From NCBI RefSeq assembly GCF_024128855.1, contig NZ_JAMYDV010000018.1:1-53595 (forward strand): a stretch of DNA of 53,595 bases, in the 5' to 3' direction. Below the pieces are notes generated by a model that searched no databases, was not told where the DNA came from, and saw nothing but the letters and a program-made list of their open reading frames with translations. A program made the translations under genes and the position numbers. Position 1 is the first letter of the stretch; each line of letters begins with the position of its first letter. Below are positions 33,992 to 43,102 of this stretch, one piece after another. Source of the stretch: Rhodovulum tesquicola (GTDB lineage: Bacteria; Pseudomonadota; Alphaproteobacteria; Rhodobacterales; Rhodobacteraceae).

Positions 33992-34935
33992 TGCGTCCGC
34001 CTCCCCAGGGTCATCAGGAATCGCGCGGCCAGCGGCAGGGCGCGAAACGCTCCCCCCTGGCGCAGGTGCAGGAGGGAAAGCGCGGCGCGCTTGTGCGGCC
34101 GCTCGGCCGGGACGGGGTGATGGGGTGCGACGGCGGGCTGGCCGCCGCGGGCGACGACCCGGATCACGGAAAAGCAGACATTGTCCTGCTCGGGATCGCC
34201 CAGCGTTTCCAACTCGCAGAACAGCGCATTGGCGATCTCCGCGCTCGTGCGTCGCCGGTACTGGACCAGCAGCGCGCGCAGCCGTTCCCGCTCGATCGAG
34301 TCGAGCCCGTCACTGGCCGCGACGATGATGTCGCCCACCGCAAGGCCGATCGGCCGGTCGGGACAGTCGATCTGGTGGATCTCGGCCCCGGTCAGCGCCG
34401 AAGTCAGGCAGTTGCGGTCGGGATGGCGCCGCGCCTCGTCGGCGCTGAGCAGGCCCAGACGCATCATGTGGTCGATCTGCGGCGCGAGCGAATGGTCCTC
34501 GTTGATCTGGTGCAACTGTCCGTCGCGAAACAGGAACAGCGGCGAATCCCCGACCGAGAGCCAGAACAGCCGATCCCGCGCCACCGCCAGCGCGACAAGC
34601 GTCGTGCCCATGCCGGTGGTGGCGGCATGGCTGCGCACATGCGCGGCGATGCTGCCATTGGCCCCGCGCGTGGCCTCGCGCAGGATGCCGGGCGCATAGC
34701 GGATGAAGCGGTCGGGATCGTCGCTGCGCAGCTTCAGTTCGCTGAAGACCTCGGTCACCGCGATCCGGCTGGCGACGTCGCCCGCCGCATGGCCGCCCAT
34801 GCCGTCGCCCAGCACCGCAAGCCCGATCTCGCCGCCGATCGTGAAATCGGCGATGATCGCGTCTTCCTGATGCTCGCGCCGCCCCTGGCCGATTCCGGTG
34901 GCCACGTCCAGGCGCAGGTCATCCGTGTTCGGCAT
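33988..34935 (-). CDS. PP2C-family Ser/Thr protein phosphatase
   Basis: This 315-residue enzyme shows the metal-binding motifs of bacterial PP2C: GRREHQEDA, LAVLGDGMGGHAAGDVAS, VAASDGLDSIE and QDNVCFSVIRV. It would remove phosphates placed by the kinase encoded three genes upstream. The ATG at 34935 overlaps the FHA gene by 17 bases. The C-terminus is short and Arg-rich and has no obvious membrane helix, so the protein is expected in the cytoplasm. Its stop overlaps the next gene (ATGA). Confidence 0.93.
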   Translation of the reverse strand: MPNTDDLRLDVATGIGQGRREHQEDAIIADFTIGGEIGLAVLGDGMGGHAAGDVASRIAVTEVFSELKLRSDDPDRFIRYAPGILREATRGANGSIAAHVRSHAATTGMGTTLVALAVARDRLFWLSVGDSPLFLFRDGQLHQINEDHSLAPQIDHMMRLGLLSADEARRHPDRNCLTSALTGAEIHQIDCPDRPIGLAVGDIIVAASDGLDSIERERLRALLVQYRRRTSAEIANALFCELETLGDPEQDNVCFSVIRVVARGGQPAVAPHHPVPAERPHKRAALSLLHLRQGGAFRALPLAARFLMTLGRRTQ

Positions 34936-36043
34936 CGCGCCGGTCCGTCGACCAGGTGAAGCCGGGGCCGCAGAAGGCCACGAAGCGCAGCGTGGTTTCG
35001 CCGATGCGGATCGTGTCGCCATCCGACATCTCCTCGGTGCTGAGCAGCGGCTGGCCGTTCAGGCGCACGATATTGACCTTGCCGCCCGAGCCGAGGAAGA
35101 ACTGCCCCTGCTCATCGTCATAGGCCAGCAGCGCGTGGCCCGAGCGCGATATCGAGCTGTCGCCGAAATCAAGCCGCACGGTCTGGTCCGCGCCGCGCCC
35201 GATCTGCGAGACGCCCGCAAACAGGGTGAAATGCGCGCCGCGGCCGGGACCGTCGACCACCACCAGCCAGCCGACGGGAAAGCCGGGCACGGCGCCTGTC
35301 GACGGGCCGGGGGCGGCATCCTGCGCAAAGGGGTCCGCAACGGGGTCGCCGGCATGGCCGAAGCCCAGCAGCCGCGTGCGCGCACGGTTCGCCCCGCCGC
35401 CCGCGCGGCCTGCGGCGGGCGGGGGGGCCTCGAAGGCCGCGCCCTCGTCCGGTGCGCGCCCGTGCGCGATATCCGGGCGGTACTCGGCCGCCGGGGCGGC
35501 CGGGCGGGGCGGCTGGACGTCCGGCGATCCCGGCAGGCCGGCGCGGGCAGAGGCGGGCGGCGGGCGCTGGCGTTCGCCCTCGGAGAAGGTGGCGTGGTCC
35601 GGGGCCATCTGGTGGCCATGGGGTGCCGCGCCCCGGTCGTCGCCGGGGAAGAGAACGGGCCGGGCGCCGCCCGGCTGGCCCGTCGCGGTGGCGGAGGGGG
35701 CCTGGCGCTGCCCCTGCGGCGCAGGTCTTTCGGAGCCGGGCCAGCCCGGCGTCTGCGCGTAATCCGCCGCCGGATGGTCCAGATCGTCGTCGTAGAAGGC
35801 GTCGTCAATATCCTCCCCGGACGCGACATCAAGCTCGCCCAGCCTCTGGCGAAAGGCGTCCGGATCCCAGGACTGCGGCTGGAGGGTGCGCGTCACCGCC
35901 CGCGCGGCTCCGCGCGGCGTGGCTTGCGGCTCGGCCTCCGGCGCTTCGGGCGTGCTGCGGCGAAGCGGGGGGAACGGCTCGACATAATCATTGAACTCGT
36001 CGGCGTGCGGTTTGTCGCCGTTCTTGCGTCTGAGGAACTTCAT
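34919..36043 (-). CDS. FHA-domain protein
   Basis: This 374-residue protein has a long Pro/Ala/Arg-rich, probably disordered N-terminal part (about 245 residues) and a C-terminal FHA domain. The domain keeps the phosphothreonine-binding residues: IGRG, DSSISRSGHA and LNGQPL. The FHA domain should bind phosphothreonine made by the kinase next to it and bring that kinase and its targets together. The ATG at 36043 is preceded by GGGAAGG. It lies 49 bases after the kinase gene and overlaps the phosphatase gene, so the three form one operon. Confidence 0.9.
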   Translation of the reverse strand: MKFLRRKNGDKPHADEFNDYVEPFPPLRRSTPEAPEAEPQATPRGAARAVTRTLQPQSWDPDAFRQRLGELDVASGEDIDDAFYDDDLDHPAADYAQTPGWPGSERPAPQGQRQAPSATATGQPGGARPVLFPGDDRGAAPHGHQMAPDHATFSEGERQRPPPASARAGLPGSPDVQPPRPAAPAAEYRPDIAHGRAPDEGAAFEAPPPAAGRAGGGANRARTRLLGFGHAGDPVADPFAQDAAPGPSTGAVPGFPVGWLVVVDGPGRGAHFTLFAGVSQIGRGADQTVRLDFGDSSISRSGHALLAYDDEQGQFFLGSGGKVNIVRLNGQPLLSTEEMSDGDTIRIGETTLRFVAFCGPGFTWSTDRRDAEHG

Positions 36044-36092
36044 GCCTCTGCCTTCCCTGCCTTCCACTTGCTGCGATTGTCGCCCGGCCCGC

Positions 36093-37394
36093 TCAGGGCC
36101 GCGCGGTAAGCCTGCGCGCCAGTCCCAGCAACAGGCCGAAGCCGCCCGCGCCGAGATGACGTTTGCGGCGCCTGGCTGCACGGCCGCCGTCCTCGTCCTC
36201 GTGCCCGGTCGCGCTGTCATCCGGCTCCGGAACTGTGCTCACGGACGCGCTCGCGTCCTCGTCCTCGTCGTCGTAAAGCGACCGCCACGCAAAGGCGGGC
36301 TTGCGCTCGGGCAGTTTCGGCGGCTCCGGGCGACGGGCCTGCGGCTCGCTTTCGGCGCGCTTGCGGGCTTCCATCACCGCGCGGTTCGTTTCCTCGACCA
36401 GCCGCGAGATCGACACCATCACCTCTTCGTCCATCGGCAGGACGCGTCCCTCGGCCGCCTGCCGCGGGCCGGTCTCGATCATCGCAAGCCATTCATGCGC
36501 CGATTGCGGCCGTTCCTTCGGCACCACGTTCAGCGCCTTGTCGATCGCGCCGAGGAAGGCGGGCGCATAGCCCGGCACCCGGCCCTTGAGCGGCTGGTAG
36601 GGATCGGGCTCGTTCGCGGCCAGCGCGGCCATCCGCTGCTGGCTGTCGGGCGGGGCCTTGCCGGTGATCAGGTGGCAGAAGGTCGCCGCAAGCGCATAGA
36701 GATCGCTGGGCGGACCCTGCTTGATGCCGGCGACGTAGAATTCCTGGGGCGAATAGCCGTCCTTGACCACCTGCAGACGCGACAGCACCCGGCTGCTGCG
36801 CGTGGCGCGTTCGCGGGCCGCCCCGAAATCGATCAGGACCGGGTTGCCGGACAGGTCGAGCAGGATGTTGTCGGGCGAGATGTCGCGATGCAGCAGGCTC
36901 TGGTCATGCACGAAGGCGACCGCGTCCAGCACCTTGATCAGGATCTCGCGGATTGCCTGGGGCGAGGGCGTCTCGCGCGGATCCTCGATGATCTCGAGCA
37001 GGCTTTTGCCCTCGATATAGTCGAGCGCCATGTAGGCGGTGGTGTTGTCCGAGAACACCTGATGCACGCCGACGATGCCCGGATGGTTCAGCCGCGCCAG
37101 CCGCCGCGCCTCGTCGATGAAAAGATCGACGATCGAATGGAATTCCTGGCTGAAGCTGCGCGAGCGGGCATGCACGTCCTGTCCGGCCCGCATGCACAGC
37201 GACTCGGGAAAGCACTCCTTGATCACCACGATGCGGTCGAGGCTGTCGCGAGCCAGATAGGTCAGGCCGAACCCGCCCGAGTTCAGGAAACGCTCGATCC
37301 GGTACTGGCCGTGCAGAAGCTCGGTGCCGGGCTGCAACTCCTCGGCCGGGCCATCCAGCTGCAGGGGCATCGTGATCTGGGGCACTGCATTCAT
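36093..37394 (-). CDS. Ser/Thr protein kinase, Hanks type
   Basis: This 433-residue protein has a kinase domain at about residues 20-300: NSGGFGLTYLAR (glycine loop), VVIKECFP (catalytic Lys), HRDISPDNILL, LIDFGAAR (DFG), GYSPQEFY and PPSDLYALAATFCHLITG. In the catalytic loop the usual Lys after HRD-x is Ser, as in a bacterial subgroup with an IKE-x-x-P motif; Asp and Asn are kept, so it should be active. The C-terminal part is charged and ends in a short hydrophobic stretch (GAGGFGLLLGLARRL) that may touch the membrane. It is the first gene of the array. The ATG at 37394 was chosen; an upstream open extension is not kinase-like. Confidence 0.9.
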   Translation of the reverse strand: MNAVPQITMPLQLDGPAEELQPGTELLHGQYRIERFLNSGGFGLTYLARDSLDRIVVIKECFPESLCMRAGQDVHARSRSFSQEFHSIVDLFIDEARRLARLNHPGIVGVHQVFSDNTTAYMALDYIEGKSLLEIIEDPRETPSPQAIREILIKVLDAVAFVHDQSLLHRDISPDNILLDLSGNPVLIDFGAARERATRSSRVLSRLQVVKDGYSPQEFYVAGIKQGPPSDLYALAATFCHLITGKAPPDSQQRMAALAANEPDPYQPLKGRVPGYAPAFLGAIDKALNVVPKERPQSAHEWLAMIETGPRQAAEGRVLPMDEEVMVSISRLVEETNRAVMEARKRAESEPQARRPEPPKLPERKPAFAWRSLYDDEDEDASASVSTVPEPDDSATGHEDEDGGRAARRRKRHLGAGGFGLLLGLARRLTARP

Positions 37395-37696
37395 CTTGGC
37401 GGCCTGGTTGCGCGATTCGGGGTTCAACGGGGGCGAAAGACACCTTGCCTTCTCGGATATGCGTGGAGTGTTCCCGAAAAGCTGGACCAAATCATGGCCC
37501 CGGGCATGGCGATTGCGGCGGAATTCGGGAAAGTCCGGGGATGTTTCGCAGCCCTGCCGGTTCCAAAGTCGCGCAAAGCCCCGAACGGGTGCCCGTTTCG
37601 CAACGGTCCGGGGCGATTGCGGCCGGTTCGCGCTCGGGCCGCCGGAGTTCTGCGCACCGGTTGTTTTCGACCGCCCGCAAGCCTACCTTTGCGCGC
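37395..37696. promoter_or_regulatory. Divergent promoter region between the kinase array and the EEP gene
   Basis: The 302-base region must hold the start of the kinase array and of the divergent EEP-cls pair. A 14-base inverted repeat AACGGG-TG-CCCGTT lies at 37584-37597. No clear sigma-70 promoter, FNR box or known operator was found. It may contain more than one start. Confidence 0.45.
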
Positions 37697-38440
37697 ATGA
37701 GCCTCGCCGCGACGTTCCCGGTATCCGCCCCGCAAATGCACGCGCTGCGCGTGGCCAGCTACAACATACGCAAGGCGGTCGGGCTCGATTGGAAGCGCGA
37801 CGCCGGGCGCGTGCTCGACGTGATCAACGAGATCGATGCCGATGCGGTCGTCCTGCAGGAGGCCGACAGGCGGCTCGGCGACCGGCCCGCCGCGCTGCCC
37901 CGCATGCTGATCGAGCGCGAGACCGATCTGGTCGTCGTCGATCTGGCCCGGAACGGCGTCAGCCTAGGCTGGCATGGCAACGCGGTCCTGGTGCGCCGCG
38001 GCACCGCGGTCATGGCCAGCGAGCGGATCACCCTGCCGGGGCTCGAGCCGCGCGGCGCGGTGATGGTGCGGATCGGCCAGCCGGACGGGCGCGCGATCAC
38101 GCTGGTCGGCGTGCATCTGGCGCTGCTCAGGCGCTGGCGACGGCGCCAGCTCGAGGCCATCGGCGCGCGCTTCTGCGAGGATGAAAGCGCGCGCACCGTG
38201 ATCCTGGGCGATTTCAACGAATGGTCCGAGGATCGCGGATTCGAGCCGCTGGCGGACCGCTTCCGGATCGTCGCGCCGGGCAAGACCTTTCACGCCAGCC
38301 GCCCGCGCGCCGGGCTTGACCGGATCGCGCATGGGCGCGGGCTGGCGCTGGCCGCGGCAGGCGTCCACGAAAGCCCGCGCGCGCGGATCAGTTCCGATCA
38401 CCTGCCGATCTGGGCCGACATGGCGCACGCGCCGGACTGA
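37697..38440 (+). CDS. Endonuclease/exonuclease/phosphatase-family protein (YbhP-like)
   Basis: This 247-residue protein has the EEP fold: LRVASYNIRKAVGLD, DADAVVLQEADRR, a second acidic cluster in TVILGDFNEWSEDRG, and the final SSDHLPIWADM with the catalytic His. It has no membrane helix. The position directly upstream of a cardiolipin synthase gene matches E. coli ybhP next to clsB, an established gene pair, so a role in phospholipid metabolism is more likely than DNA repair. A later ATG at 37736 is also possible. Confidence 0.82.
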   Translation: MSLAATFPVSAPQMHALRVASYNIRKAVGLDWKRDAGRVLDVINEIDADAVVLQEADRRLGDRPAALPRMLIERETDLVVVDLARNGVSLGWHGNAVLVRRGTAVMASERITLPGLEPRGAVMVRIGQPDGRAITLVGVHLALLRRWRRRQLEAIGARFCEDESARTVILGDFNEWSEDRGFEPLADRFRIVAPGKTFHASRPRAGLDRIAHGRGLALAAAGVHESPRARISSDHLPIWADMAHAPD

Positions 38441-38494
38441 ACCCGCGACCACCCTGCGCTTGCCTTCCGCCCGCCCCGGGGCCAGCATCGTTCC

Positions 38495-39916
38495 ATGCTG
38501 GAGCTTCTCATCCCCGTCCTTGTGCTGGCGCTCGAGGCCGCGGCGATCTGGGCGGCGCTTCGGGCGATCCGGATTTCGCGCACGCCGCAGGGCGCGGTGG
38601 GCTGGGTGGTGTTCCTGATCGCCGCCCCCTATCTGGCGCTGCCGATCTTCCTGTTCCTCGGCCATTGGCGGCTGCCGGGCTACATGACCGCGCGGCTGTC
38701 CTCGCAGACCTCGATCGCGGCACTGCCGGATTTCGAGACGGCCCGCCTCACCGACACCGCTAAGCTGCCGAAGGATCTGCAACGCGCGCTGGCAGGTTTC
38801 GAGGCGATTGCGGGACTGCGCGCGGTTTCCGGCAACGGGGTGCGCCCGCTGGTTGACGGGACCGCGACCTATGCGGCGATATTCGAGGCCATCGACCGGG
38901 CCGAACGCTTCGTTCTGGTGCAGACCTATATCCTGCGCGACGACGATCTGGGCCGCGAGTTGCAGCGCCGTCTGATCGCGCGGGCGCGGGCGGGCTGCAC
39001 CGTCCGGCTGCTTTACGATGCGCTGGGCAGCCACCGCTTGCCCGCCGCGTTCAACGCCGCGCTGCGCGAGGCCGGCGTGGTCGTGGCCGATTTCCACTCG
39101 CTGCGCCGTCCGCACAGCCGGTTCCAGGTGAATTTCCGCAACCACCGCAAGATCGTCGTGGTGGACGGGCGCGAGGGTTTTCTGGGCGGGCACAATGTCG
39201 GGGACGAATACATGGGGCGCAACGCGCGCATCGGGCGCTGGCGCGATACCCATCTGGCGCTATCCGGCCCGGCCGTCGCGCAGTTGCAGCTGATCTTTGC
39301 CGAGGACTGGTTCTGGGCCACCGAGGAACGGCTGGATCACGACTGGCAGCCCGCCGCCGTGGCACAGGATCTCGATGTCCTGATCGTTGCCCCCGGTCCC
39401 GCCGACCGGCTGGAGACCGGAAGCCTGTATTTCTGCAACGCGATCCATGCCGCGCAGCACCGCATCTGGATCGCCTCGCCCTATTTCGTGCCCGATACCG
39501 ACATCCTGTCCGCGCTGTCGCTGGCCGCGCTGCGCGGGGTGGATGTGCGCATCCTTGTCGCGGCCCGGCGCGATCACTGGCTGGTCTGGCTGGCCGCCTT
39601 CGCCTATTTCGACGAGATGCTGGAGGCCGGGGTGGGCATCTACCGCTATACCGACGGCTTCATGCACCAGAAGGTTCTGGTGGTGGACGAGGCGATGGCC
39701 TCGGTCGGCACGCTGAACCTTGACAACCGGTCCTGCCGGCTGAATTTCGAGGTGACGGCGCTGGTCTTCGAGCGCGATTTCGCCCGGACGGTCGCGGCGA
39801 TGCTGGAGGCCGATTTCGCCCTCAGCGAGCCCCACACCAAGCGGCTGGCCGAGGCGGCGAACCCGCTGCAGCGCAGCGCCGCGCGGGTGGCACGCCTCTT
39901 CGCGCCGATCCTCTAG
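38495..39916 (+). CDS. cls: Cardiolipin synthase (phospholipase D type)
   Basis: This 473-residue enzyme has two N-terminal membrane helices (LLIPVLVLALEAAAIWAALRAI and VVFLIAAPYLALPIFLFL) and two HxK(x)4D motifs, HRKIVVVDG and HQKVLVVDE, each in the standard PLD context. It joins two phosphatidylglycerol molecules into cardiolipin in the inner membrane. The stop codon is interlocked with that of arsJ on the other strand (CTAG). Cardiolipin collects at curved membranes where dynamin-like proteins act; the divergent array encodes such proteins, but a link is only inferred. Confidence 0.93.
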   Translation: MLELLIPVLVLALEAAAIWAALRAIRISRTPQGAVGWVVFLIAAPYLALPIFLFLGHWRLPGYMTARLSSQTSIAALPDFETARLTDTAKLPKDLQRALAGFEAIAGLRAVSGNGVRPLVDGTATYAAIFEAIDRAERFVLVQTYILRDDDLGRELQRRLIARARAGCTVRLLYDALGSHRLPAAFNAALREAGVVVADFHSLRRPHSRFQVNFRNHRKIVVVDGREGFLGGHNVGDEYMGRNARIGRWRDTHLALSGPAVAQLQLIFAEDWFWATEERLDHDWQPAAVAQDLDVLIVAPGPADRLETGSLYFCNAIHAAQHRIWIASPYFVPDTDILSALSLAALRGVDVRILVAARRDHWLVWLAAFAYFDEMLEAGVGIYRYTDGFMHQKVLVVDEAMASVGTLNLDNRSCRLNFEVTALVFERDFARTVAAMLEADFALSEPHTKRLAEAANPLQRSAARVARLFAPIL

Positions 39917-41175
39917 CCGGATTCAGCCGCTGGCTCGGGTCTCAGCCGCCCGGCCGCCAGCGCCGAGGCTGCGACCATCGCCGCCGCCGTGCCCAGCATC
40001 AGCGACAGCCCCCCCGCCTGATAGGTCAGCCCCGACAAGAGCGTGCCCATCAGCCGCCCGCCCGCATTGGCCATGTAGTAGAAGCCCACATCCATCGTCA
40101 CCCGCTCGGCCCGCGTGAAGGCAAGGATCAGGTAGGAATGCAGCGAGGAGTTGATCGCGAAGACCGCGCCAAAGGCCAGAAGCCCCGCGACAAGACAGGC
40201 GGTCAGCCAGGGCGCGGGGCCGGGGGCAAACGCGGCGGCCAGCGCCAGCAGCGCGGGCACTGCCAGCAGGATCAGCGCCCAACGCCGTGCCGCGCCGATC
40301 AGCTCGGCCTCGGGCCGCCTTGCCGCGCCCAGCAGGCGGGGGGCTGCGGCCTGCACCGCGCCGTAAAGGATGATCCAGCCCGCCATGAACGTGCCGATCA
40401 GGAAGAAGGCGGCGCGATTGCCCTCGGTCGTGCCGTCCGACAGCACCGCGTAGAAATAGATCGGGATGCCGACGACGAACCACACGTCGCGCGCGCCGAA
40501 CAGGAACACCCGCGCCGCCGACAGCCAGTTCACATTTGCGGATTTCGAGAAGACCTCGGAGAATTTCGCCCCCTTGCGCCCCTTCGGCAGGCCCGGCGGC
40601 ATCGCGACCAGAACGGCCACAAGGATCACGGCCAGCACCGCCGCCATCGCCAGCACCGCCCAGACGAAGCCCAGTGTGGCCAGAAGTGCCGCGCCCAGCA
40701 GGAAGCCCAGCCCCTTGACCGCATTCTTCGACCCGGTCAGCAGCGCCACCCAGCGGAACAGCCCGCCATTCTCGGTGGGCGCCAACAGCTTGACCGCGGA
40801 TTTGGACGACATCTTGGCCAGGTCCTTGGCCACGCCGGATGCCCCCTGCACCGCCATCACATAGGCGACCGACAGTCCGATCGCCCAGCCCGGATCAAGC
40901 TGCGCCAGCGCCAGCAGCGCCACCACCTGAAGCCCAAGCCCCGCGTAAAGCGTCGAGGTCAGCCCGAACCGCGCCGCGATCCAGCCCGCGGACAGGTTCG
41001 TGACCATCCCCGCGATCTCGTAAAGCACGAAAAGATAGGCCAGTTGCAGCGGCGAAAAGCCCAGGATGTGGAAATGCAGCAGCACCAGCATCCTTAGCGC
41101 GCCATCGGTCAGCATGAAGGCCCAATAGGCCGCGGTCACCGCGACATAGGCCGACAGGCCCTCGGGGCGGCTCAC
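39913..41175 (-). CDS. arsJ: Organoarsenical efflux MFS transporter ArsJ
   Basis: This 420-residue protein has about twelve membrane helices and opens with [27 protein letters not shown], then [47 protein letters not shown] and [15 protein letters not shown]. These strings mark ArsJ within the MFS. It exports 1-arseno-3-phosphoglycerate, which is made by the GAPDH encoded just upstream. Stop overlap with the convergent cls gene and a four-base overlap with the GAPDH gene are seen. The GAPDH neighbour makes the assignment strong. Confidence 0.92.
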   Translation of the reverse strand: MSRPEGLSAYVAVTAAYWAFMLTDGALRMLVLLHFHILGFSPLQLAYLFVLYEIAGMVTNLSAGWIAARFGLTSTLYAGLGLQVVALLALAQLDPGWAIGLSVAYVMAVQGASGVAKDLAKMSSKSAVKLLAPTENGGLFRWVALLTGSKNAVKGLGFLLGAALLATLGFVWAVLAMAAVLAVILVAVLVAMPPGLPKGRKGAKFSEVFSKSANVNWLSAARVFLFGARDVWFVVGIPIYFYAVLSDGTTEGNRAAFFLIGTFMAGWIILYGAVQAAAPRLLGAARRPEAELIGAARRWALILLAVPALLALAAAFAPGPAPWLTACLVAGLLAFGAVFAINSSLHSYLILAFTRAERVTMDVGFYYMANAGGRLMGTLLSGLTYQAGGLSLMLGTAAAMVAASALAAGRLRPEPAAESG

Positions 41176-42170
41176 AGGCTGGCCCCCACCATCAGCGCGA
41201 CGTCGACCAGACGGTGGGCGTAGCCCATCTCGTTGTCATACCAGGCATAGACCTTGAGCTGGGTGCCGTTGACCACCATCGTCGATGGCCCGTCCACGAT
41301 GCCCGACCGCGTATCGTTGACGTAATCGGCCGAGACCAGCGGCCGGTCCTCGTAGCCCAGGATGCCCTTCAGCGGCCCCTCGGCGGCGGCCCTGAACAGC
41401 GCGTTGACCTCATCGGGCGTGACCGGGCGCTCCACCTCGAACACCGCATCGGTCAGCGAGGCGTTCAAGAGCGGCACCCGCACCGCATGGCCGTTCAGCC
41501 GCCCCTTGAGTTCGGGATAGATCAGCGTGATCGCCGTGGCGCTGCCCGTTGTCGTCGGGACCAGCGAATTCAGCGCCGACCGCGCCCGGCGCAGGTCCTT
41601 GGCGGGCCGGTCCACCATGGTCTGGGTGTTGGTCACGTCATGGATCGTGGTGATGACCCCGTGCCGGATGCCGATCGCCTCATGCACCACCTTGACCACC
41701 GGGGCCAGGCAGTTCGTCGTGCAACTGGCCGCGGTCACGATCCGGTGCCGGGCGGGGTCATAGGTGGCGTGGTTGACGCCATAGACGATATTCGCCGCAT
41801 CCCCGTCCTTGACCGGGGCCGAGACCACCACCTTTTTGACGCCCGCCGCGAAATAGGGCGCAAGCGTCGCCTCGGACTTGAAGACCCCGGTGCAGTCGAT
41901 CACCACGTCGACGCCCGACAGCGGCAGATCCTCGATCCGCGACGCCCCGACAAAGGGCAGCCGCACGCCGTCCACGCTGACGCTGTCGGCGTCATGGCCG
42001 AAACTGGCGGGCCAGCGGCCATGCACCGTGTCGAATTCCAGCAGATGCGCGTGCATCGCCGGATCGCCCACCGCGTCGTTGATCCAGGCGATCCGTGCGC
42101 CGCGCTCCAGCAGGGGGCGCAGCGCCAGCTTGCCGATCCGGCCGAGACCGTTCAGCGCGTAGACCGTCAT
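41172..42170 (-). CDS. Glyceraldehyde-3-phosphate dehydrogenase of the arsenate operon
   Basis: This 332-residue GAPDH has the N-terminal NAD site [18 protein letters not shown], the catalytic Cys in [16 protein letters not shown] and the [14 protein letters not shown]-terminal motif. With arsenate it forms 1-arseno-3-phosphoglycerate, which ArsJ exports. It is flanked by arsR-arsC and arsJ with four-base overlaps at both ends, so this copy is dedicated to arsenate detoxification rather than to glycolysis. Confidence 0.93.
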   Translation of the reverse strand: MTVYALNGLGRIGKLALRPLLERGARIAWINDAVGDPAMHAHLLEFDTVHGRWPASFGHDADSVSVDGVRLPFVGASRIEDLPLSGVDVVIDCTGVFKSEATLAPYFAAGVKKVVVSAPVKDGDAANIVYGVNHATYDPARHRIVTAASCTTNCLAPVVKVVHEAIGIRHGVITTIHDVTNTQTMVDRPAKDLRRARSALNSLVPTTTGSATAITLIYPELKGRLNGHAVRVPLLNASLTDAVFEVERPVTPDEVNALFRAAAEGPLKGILGYEDRPLVSADYVNDTRSGIVDGPSTMVVNGTQLKVYAWYDNEMGYAHRLVDVALMVGASL

Positions 42171-43012
42171 TCCGACAGCCCCGCCACGTCGCGGGCGATG
42201 TCGTCCACCGCCTGTTGCAGCGCGACGCGGTCGAGCGTGGCGAAGGGCAGGGCGGCGAAGGTGACGATGCGGTTTCTCAGCGCCCCATAGGCGTGCTGGA
42301 AGGCCAGGCTTTTCTGCGCATCCGTCCCCTCGGCCTTGACCGGATCGGGCATGCCCCAATGGGCGGTCACGGGCTGGCCTTCCCAGGGGGGGCATTCCTC
42401 GTTCGCGGCTTGGTCGCAGACGGTGAAGACGAAATCCAGATGCGGGGCGTCCGGCCCGATGAACTCGGCCACGTTCTTGGCGCGCAGCACCGAGACATCG
42501 TGCCCCTTGTCGGTCAGCACCTTGACGGCAAAGGGGTTCAGTTCGGAATTGGGGATGGTGCCGGCCGAGAAGGCGTTGAACCGATCACCCGCCTCCTTGC
42601 GCAGGATCGACTCGGCAAAGATCGACCGGGCGGAATTGCCGGTGCAGATGAAGAGCACATTGTATTTCGGGTCGGCCATCGGGATGGCTCCTGTCTGGAG
42701 GGGAGAGACCATGGGCGAACAGAGATCCGGCCGCCCACGGCAACAGTCGAGGAAGAGGTAATCGAAGGTCTGTCTCACTGCCGTGACATCCGCGGAGTAA
42801 CGCAGCGATGTTCCGTCCCGCGTCTGGGTCACCAGCCGCGCCCGCATCAGCGACGCGAGATAGGCCGACAGCGTCGAGGGCTTCAGTCCCAGCGCCTCGG
42901 CAATCTCGCCGGCGGCGACGCGGTCGGGGTAACGCCGCATCAACAGCCGGAAAATCGCCAGCCGGTGCGGATGGGCGAGGGCGGCGAGGCGGGTGGGAAT
43001 CACTTCTTCCAT
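42167..43012 (-). CDS. ArsR-ArsC fusion: arsenic-responsive repressor joined to arsenate reductase
   Basis: The 281-residue protein starts with an ArsR-type winged helix (residues 1-100: [16 protein letters not shown] and [20 protein letters not shown]). A cysteine cluster C90, C91 and C98 ([11 protein letters not shown]) is likely to bind arsenite. A low-molecular-weight phosphatase-type arsenate reductase follows from about residue 113, with the P-loop CTGNSARS (C123-R129) and a further Cys in [15 protein letters not shown]. The fusion would allow the reductase to sit on its own regulator. It is the first gene of the operon. The ATG lies inside an inverted repeat and no ribosome binding site is visible. 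Confidence 0.9.
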   Translation of the reverse strand: MEEVIPTRLAALAHPHRLAIFRLLMRRYPDRVAAGEIAEALGLKPSTLSAYLASLMRARLVTQTRDGTSLRYSADVTAVRQTFDYLFLDCCRGRPDLCSPMVSPLQTGAIPMADPKYNVLFICTGNSARSIFAESILRKEAGDRFNAFSAGTIPNSELNPFAVKVLTDKGHDVSVLRAKNVAEFIGPDAPHLDFVFTVCDQAANEECPPWEGQPVTAHWGMPDPVKAEGTDAQKSLAFQHAYGALRNRIVTFAALPFATLDRVALQQAVDDIARDVAGLSE

Positions 43013-43036
43013 ATTTCGAGAATATTCGAAATATGG
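43009..43036. promoter_or_regulatory. Operator palindrome overlapping the start codon of the ars operon
   Basis: CCATATTTCGA and TCGAAATATGG form a perfect 11-base inverted repeat with a six-base centre, of the AT-rich kind used by ArsR repressors. On the minus strand a TTGCCG at -35 and TATTCT at -10 (16-base spacing) would place the transcription start at the ATG itself. A leaderless mRNA is therefore likely, and repressor binding would cover -10 and start. Confidence 0.7.
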
Positions 43037-43053
43037 ATTTCGGCAAGGGTTCC

Positions 43054-43094
43054 CGTCGGCCGCGATCCCCTTCGCCTTGCCGGTCGCGCCGACG
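43054..43094 (-). terminator. Terminator of the SLC13 gene
   Basis: CGTCGGC and GCCGACG are the outer arms of a long GC stem, with GCGA/TCGC pairing inside it, just after the stop of the permease gene. No T-run follows, so confidence is moderate. Confidence 0.45.
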
Positions 43095-43102
43095 CCCCTG
43101 CG

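Noticed and set aside
28331-37394. Type VI secretion regulatory locus
   Set aside because: Kinase, FHA and PP2C proteins can control T6SS, but no tss, hcp, vgrG or clpV gene is present and the other genes are GTPases.
36093-37394. Pseudokinase because Lys is missing after HRD
   Set aside because: The catalytic Asp, Asn, DFG and the ATP-binding Lys are present. The HRD-I-S-PDN variant occurs in a bacterial kinase subgroup that keeps these residues.
41172-42170. Housekeeping glycolytic GAPDH
   Set aside because: The gene overlaps arsRC and arsJ on both sides, the usual place of the arsenate-dedicated copy.
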